From: Gammaproteobacteria bacterium
GTDB taxonomy: Bacteria; Pseudomonadota; Gammaproteobacteria; S012-40
Assembly: GCA_029864945.1 (NCBI GenBank)
Contig: JAOTSL010000010.1
Location: 1-24,081, forward strand
DNA length: 24,081 nt
Direction: 5' to 3'
Every line of letters starts with the position of its first letter. Position 1 is the first letter of the stretch. A program made the translations under genes and the position numbers. The notes under the pieces are model-generated. The model was given only the letters and a program-made list of their open reading frames with translations, was not told where the DNA came from and ran no database searches. Below, piece by piece: positions 15,772 through 23,374 of the stretch.

Positions 15772-18124
15772 ACAACTCATACTGGTTTTGAACAATCGAC
15801 TCGATTGATCCTCCTATTGCAGAAAGGATGGTTTCTGCAATAGGGGTCAATTGCTTTTCTATATAATGTTCATAATCCAACGGGGATGCCTGGCACTCCA
15901 ACACCTCTGGCCCTTCTTTTGTAATCACATATTCTATCCAGCTTGCACTTTTATACCGCGAAGGCTGATGCGTTTCTTCAAAACGCTTTTCTGCTTTTAA
16001 TGCGGCTTGCGCATGGGGGGGCACATTTTTAATATACTCACCTAAACTCTGGCGAAGTCGTTTTCTGTACACTAATTGATGGTCACACTTACCTGCTTTC
16101 AAATCCTGTATTGTCTGCTGTATAAATTCTTTATAAGATTGATTATTGAAGATACGCTCATACAAACCTTGCTGAAAATGTCGTGCAAGCTCTGTCCAGT
16201 CTGTACGAACGGTTTCCAGGCCTTTGTAAATTATTTTTCGTTCACCTTTTGCGTCTTCTATTAAACCAGCATAACGTTTTTTGCTTCCTTTCACTGAGCC
16301 GCGAATCGTCGGCATAAAAAATTTAATAAAATGTGTTTCGTATTCCATTTCCAGACAGGATTCTATTCCGTACTTTTCTTTAAGGCCTGTTTCCCAAAAT
16401 TGATTAATAAGCGCGATTAGCTTGTTCCCGACAGCATCAGCCTGCGTCTTATCCATTGCTTGCTTCAACGAAACAAATACGGAGTCTGTATCGCCGTATA
16501 TAACCGTATAACCCTCACTTTCAATCAGCTTCACTGTTTGTATAATAATTTCATGGCTGCGCTTTGTTATTGAACTGGTTAATCTGGAATCATGGATACG
16601 ACAGCCTGGTGTACCCAACACACCATAAAATGAATTCATAATAATTTTTATGGCTTGTGACAGAGCGCTGTTTTTTTCTTTTTTTGCTTTATCTCGTGCC
16701 TGCCAGAGTTGTTCTATAATTGCTGGTAGGATATTTTCTGTTTTGGAAAAAGTTGCTCCATCAAAACCGGGCACAATATCTTTGTCATCTTTATCCTTGG
16801 CGGCAATTCGACCATACGGATCAACTTTAAACGTGCGAATAATACTGGGGTATAGGCTTTTATAATCCAGCACTAACACACTGTCATAAAACCCCGGCTG
16901 TGAATTCATTACATACCCACCGGGTGCGCTTAACTGCCCCGGATTATCACCTATATTTGGTGCGACAAATCCTTTGCGATGTAACCGTGGTAAATATAGA
17001 TTATCAAACGCGGCAACAGAGCCGCCGAAACGATCCATTTCCAGTCCGGTTAATCGTGCTCGCTCAATGGCGAAATCCACAAGATGAGTATGTTCAAAAA
17101 TATCCCAGACTAACTGGCAATCTTCTAAATTGTAAGCTGCCAGTGATACTTTGTCTTCATGAAATTGGCGCTTTATTTCTTTTGCTTTATAGAGCGGGTC
17201 TTTTTTATGTTCATCACCTTTGATGAGTTTTCCTCGGTTAAGCAATTCGTTACCAACTGAATCAAGTGAGAAGCTATCAAATGAATAGGTTGCACTTTTT
17301 AAAGTATCAATCCCATCAAGCACCACTCTACCAGGAATTAGTAAAAAATAATGCAGCTGCTCAGTCTGCGCCTTTCTCCATACTGGAACAGACTCCTCTC
17401 TACCTATACAAAGTGCAATATCGAGTTTATCTGCTTTTTTTTGTAAAAACCTAAAATCGAAATTAATCACATTCCAGCCAATAAATACATCTGGATCGAT
17501 TAATTCAACCCATAATATAAAATGGTAAATTAATTCAGATTCATTTTTTACATAAACGAGTAACTCAGTATTTTCTCCATCACCGATCATCAGCGTTAGA
17601 TTTTTTGATTTTGAAACAAATGAAATAGAGAATAATTCATCCGAGCTATAGTCAGTTTCAATATCAAATGACATTATGGTTAACGATGGATAATAGTCAG
17701 CAGGGGTAAGTTTAGGATTATGAACAACACCTTCGACAGGTTCGGAATGAATGGTAACAGGGCCAGTGATAAATCTTTCTGTCAGGAAGCGCTCGGTGGG
17801 TCTGATATCGGCTTCAAAGCAGCGAATACCATTTTTTTGTAGCAGGTCTCTCGCCCGGTATAAGCTATGTTGTGATTGAAAATAGACGGCAGAAACTGAC
17901 TTATAATCAAAACTCTTCAAGTCCAGTGATTTTATCTGGCAATCAGCAATACGGCTTAATAAACCATTTGCTTGCGGCACATCTTGCTGATGAATAAAGA
18001 ATACTGCCTGCTGACCACTAATTTCTACTTTTATCGCTTTTTTATCACTTCGAAACCAAAGGTCGAGACAAACACCTTTATCAGTATCTTTCCATTGGCG
18101 GGTCAATAAAAATGCATCAATCAT
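15764..18124 (-). CDS. polB: DNA polymerase II (family B)
   Basis: Pol II is a proofreading family B polymerase involved in replication restart and translesion synthesis in Gammaproteobacteria. The 786 residues are close to the E. coli length. Exonuclease motifs are D154/E156 (SFDIETDY), D223 (NFDFRF) and D335 (YNLEDCQ). Polymerase motifs are A with D420 (LDYKSLYPSI), B (KIIMNSFYG, about 493-501) and C with D545/D547 (YGDTDSVF). All catalytic residues are present. It begins 5 bp after the TPR-like gene with no visible ribosome site, implying coupling to that gene. I see no CTGT-N8-ACAG LexA box in the immediate upstream bases. The position at the end of an exopolysaccharide cluster is unusual. 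Confidence 0.97.
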   Translation of the reverse strand: MIDAFLLTRQWKDTDKGVCLDLWFRSDKKAIKVEISGQQAVFFIHQQDVPQANGLLSRIADCQIKSLDLKSFDYKSVSAVYFQSQHSLYRARDLLQKNGIRCFEADIRPTERFLTERFITGPVTIHSEPVEGVVHNPKLTPADYYPSLTIMSFDIETDYSSDELFSISFVSKSKNLTLMIGDGENTELLVYVKNESELIYHFILWVELIDPDVFIGWNVINFDFRFLQKKADKLDIALCIGREESVPVWRKAQTEQLHYFLLIPGRVVLDGIDTLKSATYSFDSFSLDSVGNELLNRGKLIKGDEHKKDPLYKAKEIKRQFHEDKVSLAAYNLEDCQLVWDIFEHTHLVDFAIERARLTGLEMDRFGGSVAAFDNLYLPRLHRKGFVAPNIGDNPGQLSAPGGYVMNSQPGFYDSVLVLDYKSLYPSIIRTFKVDPYGRIAAKDKDDKDIVPGFDGATFSKTENILPAIIEQLWQARDKAKKEKNSALSQAIKIIMNSFYGVLGTPGCRIHDSRLTSSITKRSHEIIIQTVKLIESEGYTVIYGDTDSVFVSLKQAMDKTQADAVGNKLIALINQFWETGLKEKYGIESCLEMEYETHFIKFFMPTIRGSVKGSKKRYAGLIEDAKGERKIIYKGLETVRTDWTELARHFQQGLYERIFNNQSYKEFIQQTIQDLKAGKCDHQLVYRKRLRQSLGEYIKNVPPHAQAALKAEKRFEETHQPSRYKSASWIEYVITKEGPEVLECQASPLDYEHYIEKQLTPIAETILSAIGGSIESIVQNQYELFS
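15811..15846 (+). terminator. Strong hairpin inside the polB 3' end, possible yebC terminator
   Basis: CCTATTGCAGAAA (15813-15825) pairs perfectly with TTTCTGCAATAGG (15832-15844) around the loop GGATGG. One wobble and one more pair extend the stem to 15811-15846. It begins 40 bp after the yebC stop, yet every base also codes for polB on the other strand (PIAETILSAIGG). No clean T run follows (GTCAATTGCTTTTC), so intrinsic termination is uncertain and 3'-end protection is an alternative. Confidence 0.5.
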
Positions 18125-18129
18125 AAAAA

Positions 18130-18813
18130 TTATTTGCAGTACAGCAACATTGCATCAGTTCGCTTTAACTTACCGCAAAGCTGATACAACACTTTGTTTT
18201 TCCGCGCCATCGCCAAAATTGGTTTCGCGTTTACCTGTAACCCCCTGTCAATATTTTCAATCATTTTATTCCAGCCGTTTTCATCCAGCAGATACCATAC
18301 ACCCAGCGTAGCGTCAGCGATTTTCAATTGAACACCCGGCTCCCATGCACCAAGAACCAACGCACGATCAACAGCCAAATAAAATTCTTTGTCCACCTCA
18401 GCCAACATACTTTTAATGACCGCAATATTCGCCCAATAAAAAGCAAACGCTGGACGTTTGAGTAAGGCTAGTCGATAAAAATCCAGCGCCGTATTAAGAT
18501 CAGTTATAACCGATGGGGAATTTACTGGTTGATTTGCCACACGCCATTCGTAAAGATTACCTAACAAGGCAAGATATTCAGGATTTTCTGGCGAATATTC
18601 CAAAGCAGACAACAGCGACTGATGCGCCGATTCCCAATCATTTTTTTCCACCACGCGTTTACCACTTGCCCAGCTATCCATAATGGCACGAGAATTATAG
18701 ACCTTAACATCTGCGATACCGTGATTGGCCGCAATATAGATAAAGTAAAGCAAAATTCCAATTAGAGAAACCAGGAATATACGCAATGATTGAGGAAGAG
18801 CAGAACTATTCAT
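18130..18813 (-). CDS. Membrane-anchored TPR-like protein of the exopolysaccharide cluster (VpsP-like)
   Basis: The 227-residue protein has one N-terminal membrane helix (about 11-30, LRIFLVSLIGILLYFIYIA) and a soluble part, probably periplasmic. That part contains TPR-like helix pairs: WESAHQSLLSALEYSPENPE near 60-80, LDFYRLALLKRPAFAFYW near 108-125, and a third weaker unit near 140-155. Short anchored proteins of this kind occur in exopolysaccharide loci (for example, those annotated VpsP family), and the context after the Wzc-like gene fits; the assignment is by context and layout. It has no enzymatic motif. It is translated 5 bp before polB. A large inverted repeat separates it from the Wzc-like gene and could reduce read-through. 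Confidence 0.75.
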   Translation of the reverse strand: MNSSALPQSLRIFLVSLIGILLYFIYIAANHGIADVKVYNSRAIMDSWASGKRVVEKNDWESAHQSLLSALEYSPENPEYLALLGNLYEWRVANQPVNSPSVITDLNTALDFYRLALLKRPAFAFYWANIAVIKSMLAEVDKEFYLAVDRALVLGAWEPGVQLKIADATLGVWYLLDENGWNKMIENIDRGLQVNAKPILAMARKNKVLYQLCGKLKRTDAMLLYCK

Positions 18814-18841
18814 AATTCCAGCGCCTAAAATAAATTGATAG

Positions 18842-18983
18842 ATAACGGCTCAGAGTGTTTAGATTTTTTTCCAGGCGACGTTATTTTCGCACGGAGAATG
18901 TGTGAGCATATAAAAATATGTGATCCATTCGAGTACGAAAATAACGTCGCCTGGGGGAAAAGATGAATACTCTGTGCCGTTAT
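18842..18983. repeat. 142-bp element with 48-bp imperfect terminal inverted repeats (MITE-like)
   Basis: The left arm, 18842-18889, and the reverse complement of the right arm, 18936-18983, are equal in length with no gaps and agree at 40 of 48 positions. The inner 19 bases (CCAGGCGACGTTATTTTCG) are identical, and both arms begin ATAACGGC. The 46-bp centre carries further short pairings (GAATG/CATTC and CATAT/ATATG). The element fills most of the gap before the TPR-like gene, and its right end contains the TAA that closes the out-of-frame tail of the Wzc-like gene. Form and size fit a miniature inverted-repeat element; no target duplication is clear and no second copy is in the window. In RNA it would be a large stable hairpin. 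Confidence 0.8.
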
Positions 18984-19162
18984 AGTTTGCCGTAACCACC
19001 GTAATAACTATACTCCCCATAATGCCCATAAGCCGCACTTTTGGAACCATCAACCTGACTCAAAACAACACCCGACACTGGCGCTTTCACATCACTTAAA
19101 CGGTTCATACACGCTTTAACGACATTCACCGGCGTTGAGTTCGCCTTAATGACATATACTAC
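18980..19162 (-). pseudogene. Out-of-frame C-terminal tyrosine-rich tail of the Wzc-type kinase
   Basis: In the frame one base away from the main Wzc-like gene, 60 codons continue the family sequence without a break: VVYVIKANSTPVNVVKA, then a LSQVDGSKSA segment, and a tail with six tyrosines (AAYGHYGEYSYYGGYGKL) ending at TAA. This is the expected end of a bacterial tyrosine kinase, where the tyrosine cluster is autophosphorylated to control oligomerisation. A single missing base near 19160-19165 would explain the shift and restore a protein of 737 residues. It may be a real mutation, a phase-variable state or a sequencing error. Confidence 0.85.
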
Positions 19163-21192
19163 AGTGTAGTGACAGTTGAAAGAACCAATGCATCACTTGC
19201 TGCTTGCACCGGCGCTGAATCTATAATGATTCGATCATAACGCTCGCAAAGAAAATCAATCAGCCCTGCAAAACGTGCTGAGGACAATAACTCCAACGGG
19301 TTTGGTGGAAGTAAACCACAGGGCAATACATCAATTCCAATATCGGCAAAAGTGTGAATACAACTTTCCGGAGATTCTGTTCCGGCAACAAGATTCGATA
19401 AGCCCGGAGATTTAGGTGTAATGCCAAATATTTTTGCAACAGATGGCAAACGCATGTCCGCATCTATTAATAACACACTACCCAATTGCCCAAGGGAAAT
19501 TGCAAGACTGGTTGCCAGTGTTGTTTTACCTTCACCCGGTACTGAGGACGTGACAAGCGTTACTTTATGAGGATTATCCAATCCAGACAATATTAAACCC
19601 GTACGAATTGAACGGATTGATTCAGATATCCCCAGGTAATCATTGGTTGAAAATATTTTTAATGGATCAAGCCTTTCCTGCTTTGCAATACGAGCAAGAG
19701 GAACGATACCAATAATAGCTTTACCAAGCTTCTGTTCAACATCGTCGATATTCTTAATCGTATTATCAAGAAACTCCAACAGAAAAGACAAAAATACACC
19801 CAGCATCAAACTAACAATTAACGCCAATATTAACGTTAGTTTTTTCCTTGGCTTGGCGGCACTTCGTGGCACAACAGCTTTATCCATTAATCTGGCATTA
19901 ACTGTTTGCAAATCACTCGTTGCACTTGCTTCTTGGAAGCGAGTGAAAAATGTGTCATATAGTTTTCGATTTGTATCTACTTCACGCTCCAGTTCACGCA
20001 ACTGAAATTCTTTTCGATCAATTTTTTGAATTTCTTTTTTTGCATTTGCCATCGCTTGCGTTAAAGAGTTTTCATTTTTAACAGCAATGTTATAGTCATT
20101 TTTAATGCCGGCAACAATTGACGTAATTTGTTTTTGTAGATTTTCTCTTACTGTATTTAATTCTGTCACGGCTGCAATCATTTTAGGGTGCTGAGGCCCA
20201 TAACGTTTTGCAAATTCGGCCAGCTTACTTTCAGCCTGTGCTTCTGATGACTTTAAGCCCTGCATCAATTTATGATTTAAAATACCTGGAATGGATTCGT
20301 ATGACTTGTTTGCCTGACCTTTTATTGCGCTAACCTGTTTATAAAGATTTTCAGCCTCACCACGCCTTTCACGCACGTTAACCAAATTACTGACAATCTC
20401 CTGCATTTCTTTAGTCGATAATGTACGCACACCTTCGAGATTAATCAGGTCTTCACGTTCACGGAAATCTTGTAACCGACGCTCTGCTGCATTAACTTTG
20501 GATTTAAGGCTATCTAATTGACGGGTTAACCAATTGGTAGCCATCGAGGTCATTTCAAGACGTGCTTCCAGATGACTTTCGATATACACATTAGCCAATG
20601 CATTTGCGACGGTTGCAGCCAACTTGGCATCATAGGCTTCAAAATTAATATTCACCAATTGCGTTTTTCGAACCGGCGTAATTGTCAGGCGGCCCATAAA
20701 TGCATCTACCAGCGCTTGCGATTTACTTTCTTCTGATGGAGTAGTTACTTCACCAATTGAAACGGGAAGCCATGATCGCCAGTTAAAATTAAAGCGTTCT
20801 TTTTGATGCGCGGGGTCAAACTCTGCGTGGGAGGCCAAATTTAATTGCTTAACAACTTTCTCGGATAACTCCCGCGATCTCAAGATTTCAAACTGGGTTT
20901 CGTAATATCCGGCATTGCGCGTGTCCATACCGTACATTTCTTCGATAGAAACGATTTTTGCCTGTTGCGATTCGATTAACAGTGTTGCCGTTGCGCGATA
21001 AACCGGCTGCATGGAATAAAGAATTAACGCAGTAATCAGAAGAATAACAGCAGAAAGGCCAGCAATTCCCCATTTATGCCGGTTAATTACTTGCCAATAC
21101 TGACGTAAGTCAATCTCGTCTTCAGAGTCCGAATTATCTACTCTATTACCGGGAAACTGATTATAAAGCTGACTATTAACCTGTTTTTTCAT
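19159..21192 (-). CDS. Wzc-type polysaccharide co-polymerase/tyrosine autokinase, frameshifted near its end
   Basis: This 677-residue inner-membrane protein should control chain length of the exopolysaccharide. The Wzz domain runs from IDLRQYWQVINRHKW (about 28) with membrane helices at about 42-60 and 452-474. Between them lies a long periplasmic coiled-coil region with RYGPQHPKMI near 330 and the GNVR-like ELEREVDTNRKLYDTFFTRF near 400-419. The cytoplasmic kinase has Walker A GEGKTT (553-558), Walker A' LLIDADMR (574-581) and Walker B RIIIDSAP (654-661). The frame stops abruptly after LVLSTVTTL at a TAG, while the expected continuation lies in the next frame. As sequenced the enzyme would lack its tyrosine tail and the last strands of the kinase fold. 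It starts 12 bp after the OPX gene. Confidence 0.93.
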   Translation of the reverse strand: MKKQVNSQLYNQFPGNRVDNSDSEDEIDLRQYWQVINRHKWGIAGLSAVILLITALILYSMQPVYRATATLLIESQQAKIVSIEEMYGMDTRNAGYYETQFEILRSRELSEKVVKQLNLASHAEFDPAHQKERFNFNWRSWLPVSIGEVTTPSEESKSQALVDAFMGRLTITPVRKTQLVNINFEAYDAKLAATVANALANVYIESHLEARLEMTSMATNWLTRQLDSLKSKVNAAERRLQDFREREDLINLEGVRTLSTKEMQEIVSNLVNVRERRGEAENLYKQVSAIKGQANKSYESIPGILNHKLMQGLKSSEAQAESKLAEFAKRYGPQHPKMIAAVTELNTVRENLQKQITSIVAGIKNDYNIAVKNENSLTQAMANAKKEIQKIDRKEFQLRELEREVDTNRKLYDTFFTRFQEASATSDLQTVNARLMDKAVVPRSAAKPRKKLTLILALIVSLMLGVFLSFLLEFLDNTIKNIDDVEQKLGKAIIGIVPLARIAKQERLDPLKIFSTNDYLGISESIRSIRTGLILSGLDNPHKVTLVTSSVPGEGKTTLATSLAISLGQLGSVLLIDADMRLPSVAKIFGITPKSPGLSNLVAGTESPESCIHTFADIGIDVLPCGLLPPNPLELLSSARFAGLIDFLCERYDRIIIDSAPVQAASDALVLSTVTTL

Positions 21193-21204
21193 GAATTGTC
21201 CGAG

Positions 21205-22023
21205 TTAAAAGAAACTTTGCTTGATTGTGATTATATCGCCCGGCTGAACAATATCTTCAAGTTTTCCTTTAACAGGCGCCTGATCAGAACTACCTTCATG
21301 AATCACAAAAATCTTATCGTGAGAAGCTCTATCAGTAAAACCACCGGCTAACGCGACGGCTTTACGTAATGTTAGTCCGGGTTTAAAATGATAACCACCG
21401 GGTTTTTTCACTTCGCCGTTGAGATATACCTGCTGATACTCCATCACAATAACAATATCACCAGCATTCACCTCTGTATCAAACTCGGCTTTTTTGGGTG
21501 TTTTTGAGGCGTCAATTTCTCTGATAATACTGAGCTTTTCTTTGGATGCATTTTCACTCAAGCCACCCGCCAGTGCGATCGACTTTCTCACTGTCAGCCC
21601 TGGCTGAAAAGGATAACCACCCGGCTTTGTAACTTCACCATTAATAAAAAATGAACGGTATTCAACCATTGTTACCGTCACTCGCGGATCAAGTAAATAC
21701 GGCCCTTTTAATCCTTTGGTAATTAGCGACTCAATTTCATTTAAGGTGAGACCCTTAAGCTTTAAGTCACCTAACAATGGGTATGAGATAATGCCGGTGT
21801 TTCCCAGAGTCGTTTCCAGATTCAAGTTTTCTTCATTAAAAACACGAATACTAATTTTGTCGCTGGCTGCTAATCGATAAGATTGCGTTTGTTTTTGTGG
21901 GTTCTCAGTGTTTTGCCTGGAAGAGGCTGCATTTTGCTCTTCAGAGTCAGCGCCGACTGCAAGCAATGGAACAAGAAATAAAAAAAAGAATAATATAAAT
22001 TGGGATTGGCGAATTATCTTCAT
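21205..22023 (-). CDS. Polysaccharide export protein (OPX/Wza-like) without a visible outer-membrane helix
   Basis: The 272-residue protein has a signal peptide (cleavage probably after VGA, residue 25) and no lipobox cysteine. A polysaccharide export domain follows (YRLAASDKISIRVFNEENL, then SYPLLGDLKLKGLTLNEIE, to about residue 120), then two SLBB domains. The second is an obvious copy of the first: FFINGEVTKPGGYPFQPGLT against VYLNGEVKKPGGYHFKPGLT. The protein ends soon after the second SLBB (IVQPGDIITIKQSFF), without the amphipathic C-terminal helix with which E. coli Wza crosses the outer membrane. It is thus probably a periplasmic OPX protein that passes polymer to a separate barrel, the gene for which lies 45 bp upstream. 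Confidence 0.93.
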   Translation of the reverse strand: MKIIRQSQFILFFFLFLVPLLAVGADSEEQNAASSRQNTENPQKQTQSYRLAASDKISIRVFNEENLNLETTLGNTGIISYPLLGDLKLKGLTLNEIESLITKGLKGPYLLDPRVTVTMVEYRSFFINGEVTKPGGYPFQPGLTVRKSIALAGGLSENASKEKLSIIREIDASKTPKKAEFDTEVNAGDIVIVMEYQQVYLNGEVKKPGGYHFKPGLTLRKAVALAGGFTDRASHDKIFVIHEGSSDQAPVKGKLEDIVQPGDIITIKQSFF

Positions 22024-22068
22024 AATAATATGCTACAAACAAGTCCTGAAAATATATAAACGACCAAA

Positions 22069-23259
22069 CTATAGACCCATCATCAAGCTAATAGAAAATA
22101 TATTTTTAGCGTAATCAAACTCATCTTGGCTCGAGCCATTTTCAGAATACGTATAACCACCACCAATATTTAACCATCGACGCAGATTATAGTTTAGCTG
22201 CAAACCGACACTGACAAAATCATCTTCTCGTGGACTCGGTTGATAGTTATTTTTAGTTACATTTACATCAAGTACCGTATTTAATCTTTCACTCCAAAAA
22301 TGCGCCCACTTCACTAATACATTTTTTGAATCTATGTAATTACCCGAACCATTAGTTTCTTCTGTTTTACCGCTGGTAAGCACATCAATCACCGAATAAC
22401 TTAGTGGCGTCCAACGAGCGCCAATTTCCCAGCTAAAACCAGAAAAGCTGTCTTTTGTCGCATCGTCAAAATTTTTCTCCAGCAAACCGCCTTTGGCAGT
22501 TCCAGTAGTTAAAGCAGAAATATCCCAACTTGCACCAGCATATGCTCGCTGCTCAATACTGTTATCACTTACCCTATTGCTATAAACCAGTTCGCGTTGA
22601 CTTAACTCAAACAACAATGATGTTTTCGGCATTACATGGTAAAAAAAAGTGACACCAGCACCAACACTGTCGCGATCACGCGTTTTGGTCTGAGTACGGC
22701 GGCTGTCATATATCCTGGTATCTGATGACAGGTTGAAAACGATTCGCCCTATTGCATCTTTACTACCATAGCTAAACGTTCCTTCAGCATGATTAATATG
22801 ATACTTATCAGGTTCTGTTATTGATATTGCAGCTGCCCCCGAGCTGTAATCCGCACCACGAGCTTCATGGGTATTGAGTCTACCCGCCTTAATATCAAGC
22901 TCCGCCTTTCGTGAAAAAGACTGATGTAAATCAAGTGACAAATTAGAATCAACATAATCATCTGCGCGACTTTCTGAATAGCTACCAATTGAAACGCCGG
23001 CACCAACGGAATATGTGTTAGCACCGACCTCTGTACTCACAGTTACTTTAGGTTTTATCAAAGTAATCATCGAAGTTTTTTCATCAGCGTTGCTATACAA
23101 CATATTTGAATCATAAGACTGAAATAGACCAAGCACTGGAACAATATCGATACCACCCGCTTTCACGACAGCTGGGGAAAATTCTGCATGACTATTTGAA
23201 ACAGATAATAATGTAAGCAATACGACAGTTAAATTGACAGATATATATTTATTATTCAC
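22069..23259 (-). CDS. Outer-membrane beta-barrel protein of the exopolysaccharide export system
   Basis: The 396-residue protein starts with a signal peptide (VVLLTLLSVSNSHA, cleavage near residue 26). It continues as alternating amphipathic strands with turns rich in D, N, S and G, such as VGAGVSIGSYSES, SSDTRIYDSRRTQTKTRDRD, VSVGLQLNYNLRRWLNIGGGYTYSENGSS. This is the pattern of the BBP2-type barrels found beside exopolysaccharide genes. EFSPAVVKAGGIDIVPVLGL at the mature N-terminus and a region on SYDSNMLYS are usual for that group. It ends in MMGL rather than the common terminal aromatic residue, but a phenylalanine lies a few residues earlier. It probably forms the exit pore used with the OPX protein, for which it is immediately upstream on the same strand. 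Confidence 0.82.
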   Translation of the reverse strand: MNNKYISVNLTVVLLTLLSVSNSHAEFSPAVVKAGGIDIVPVLGLFQSYDSNMLYSNADEKTSMITLIKPKVTVSTEVGANTYSVGAGVSIGSYSESRADDYVDSNLSLDLHQSFSRKAELDIKAGRLNTHEARGADYSSGAAAISITEPDKYHINHAEGTFSYGSKDAIGRIVFNLSSDTRIYDSRRTQTKTRDRDSVGAGVTFFYHVMPKTSLLFELSQRELVYSNRVSDNSIEQRAYAGASWDISALTTGTAKGGLLEKNFDDATKDSFSGFSWEIGARWTPLSYSVIDVLTSGKTEETNGSGNYIDSKNVLVKWAHFWSERLNTVLDVNVTKNNYQPSPREDDFVSVGLQLNYNLRRWLNIGGGYTYSENGSSQDEFDYAKNIFSISLMMGL

Positions 23260-23303
23260 AGTGACAACTCTTTAATATTTTCATTTTATTGATATTTTTT
23301 TTC

Positions 23304-23345
23304 AATTCGGATTATAGTAACATTTTTCGACATTTAATAACGGCG
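23304..23345 (-). promoter_or_regulatory. Putative promoter of the barrel-OPX-Wzc genes
   Basis: Read on the minus strand, a consensus TATAAT (plus-strand ATTATA at 23311-23316) lies about 50 bp upstream of the barrel gene's ATG. The -35 area, around TTATTAAA 16-18 bp further upstream, is poor. The 115-bp gap after the Wzy-like gene leaves room for a separate promoter. Confidence 0.4.
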
Positions 23346-23374
23346 GAATTAACCTCTCAAACTCTTTGAAAAGA

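Noticed and set aside
18105..18170. CTGTACTGCAA near the polB start as a possible LexA site.
   Set aside because: It does not match CTGT-N8-ACAG; the second half is missing.
18859..19053. A 64-codon minus-strand frame over the inverted-repeat element and the Wzc tail.
   Set aside because: It is a shadow of the tyrosine-rich tail in the wrong frame.
19155..19175. Programmed -1 frameshifting in the Wzc-like gene.
   Set aside because: There is no X-XXY-YYZ slippery heptamer at the junction, so mutation or sequence error is preferred.
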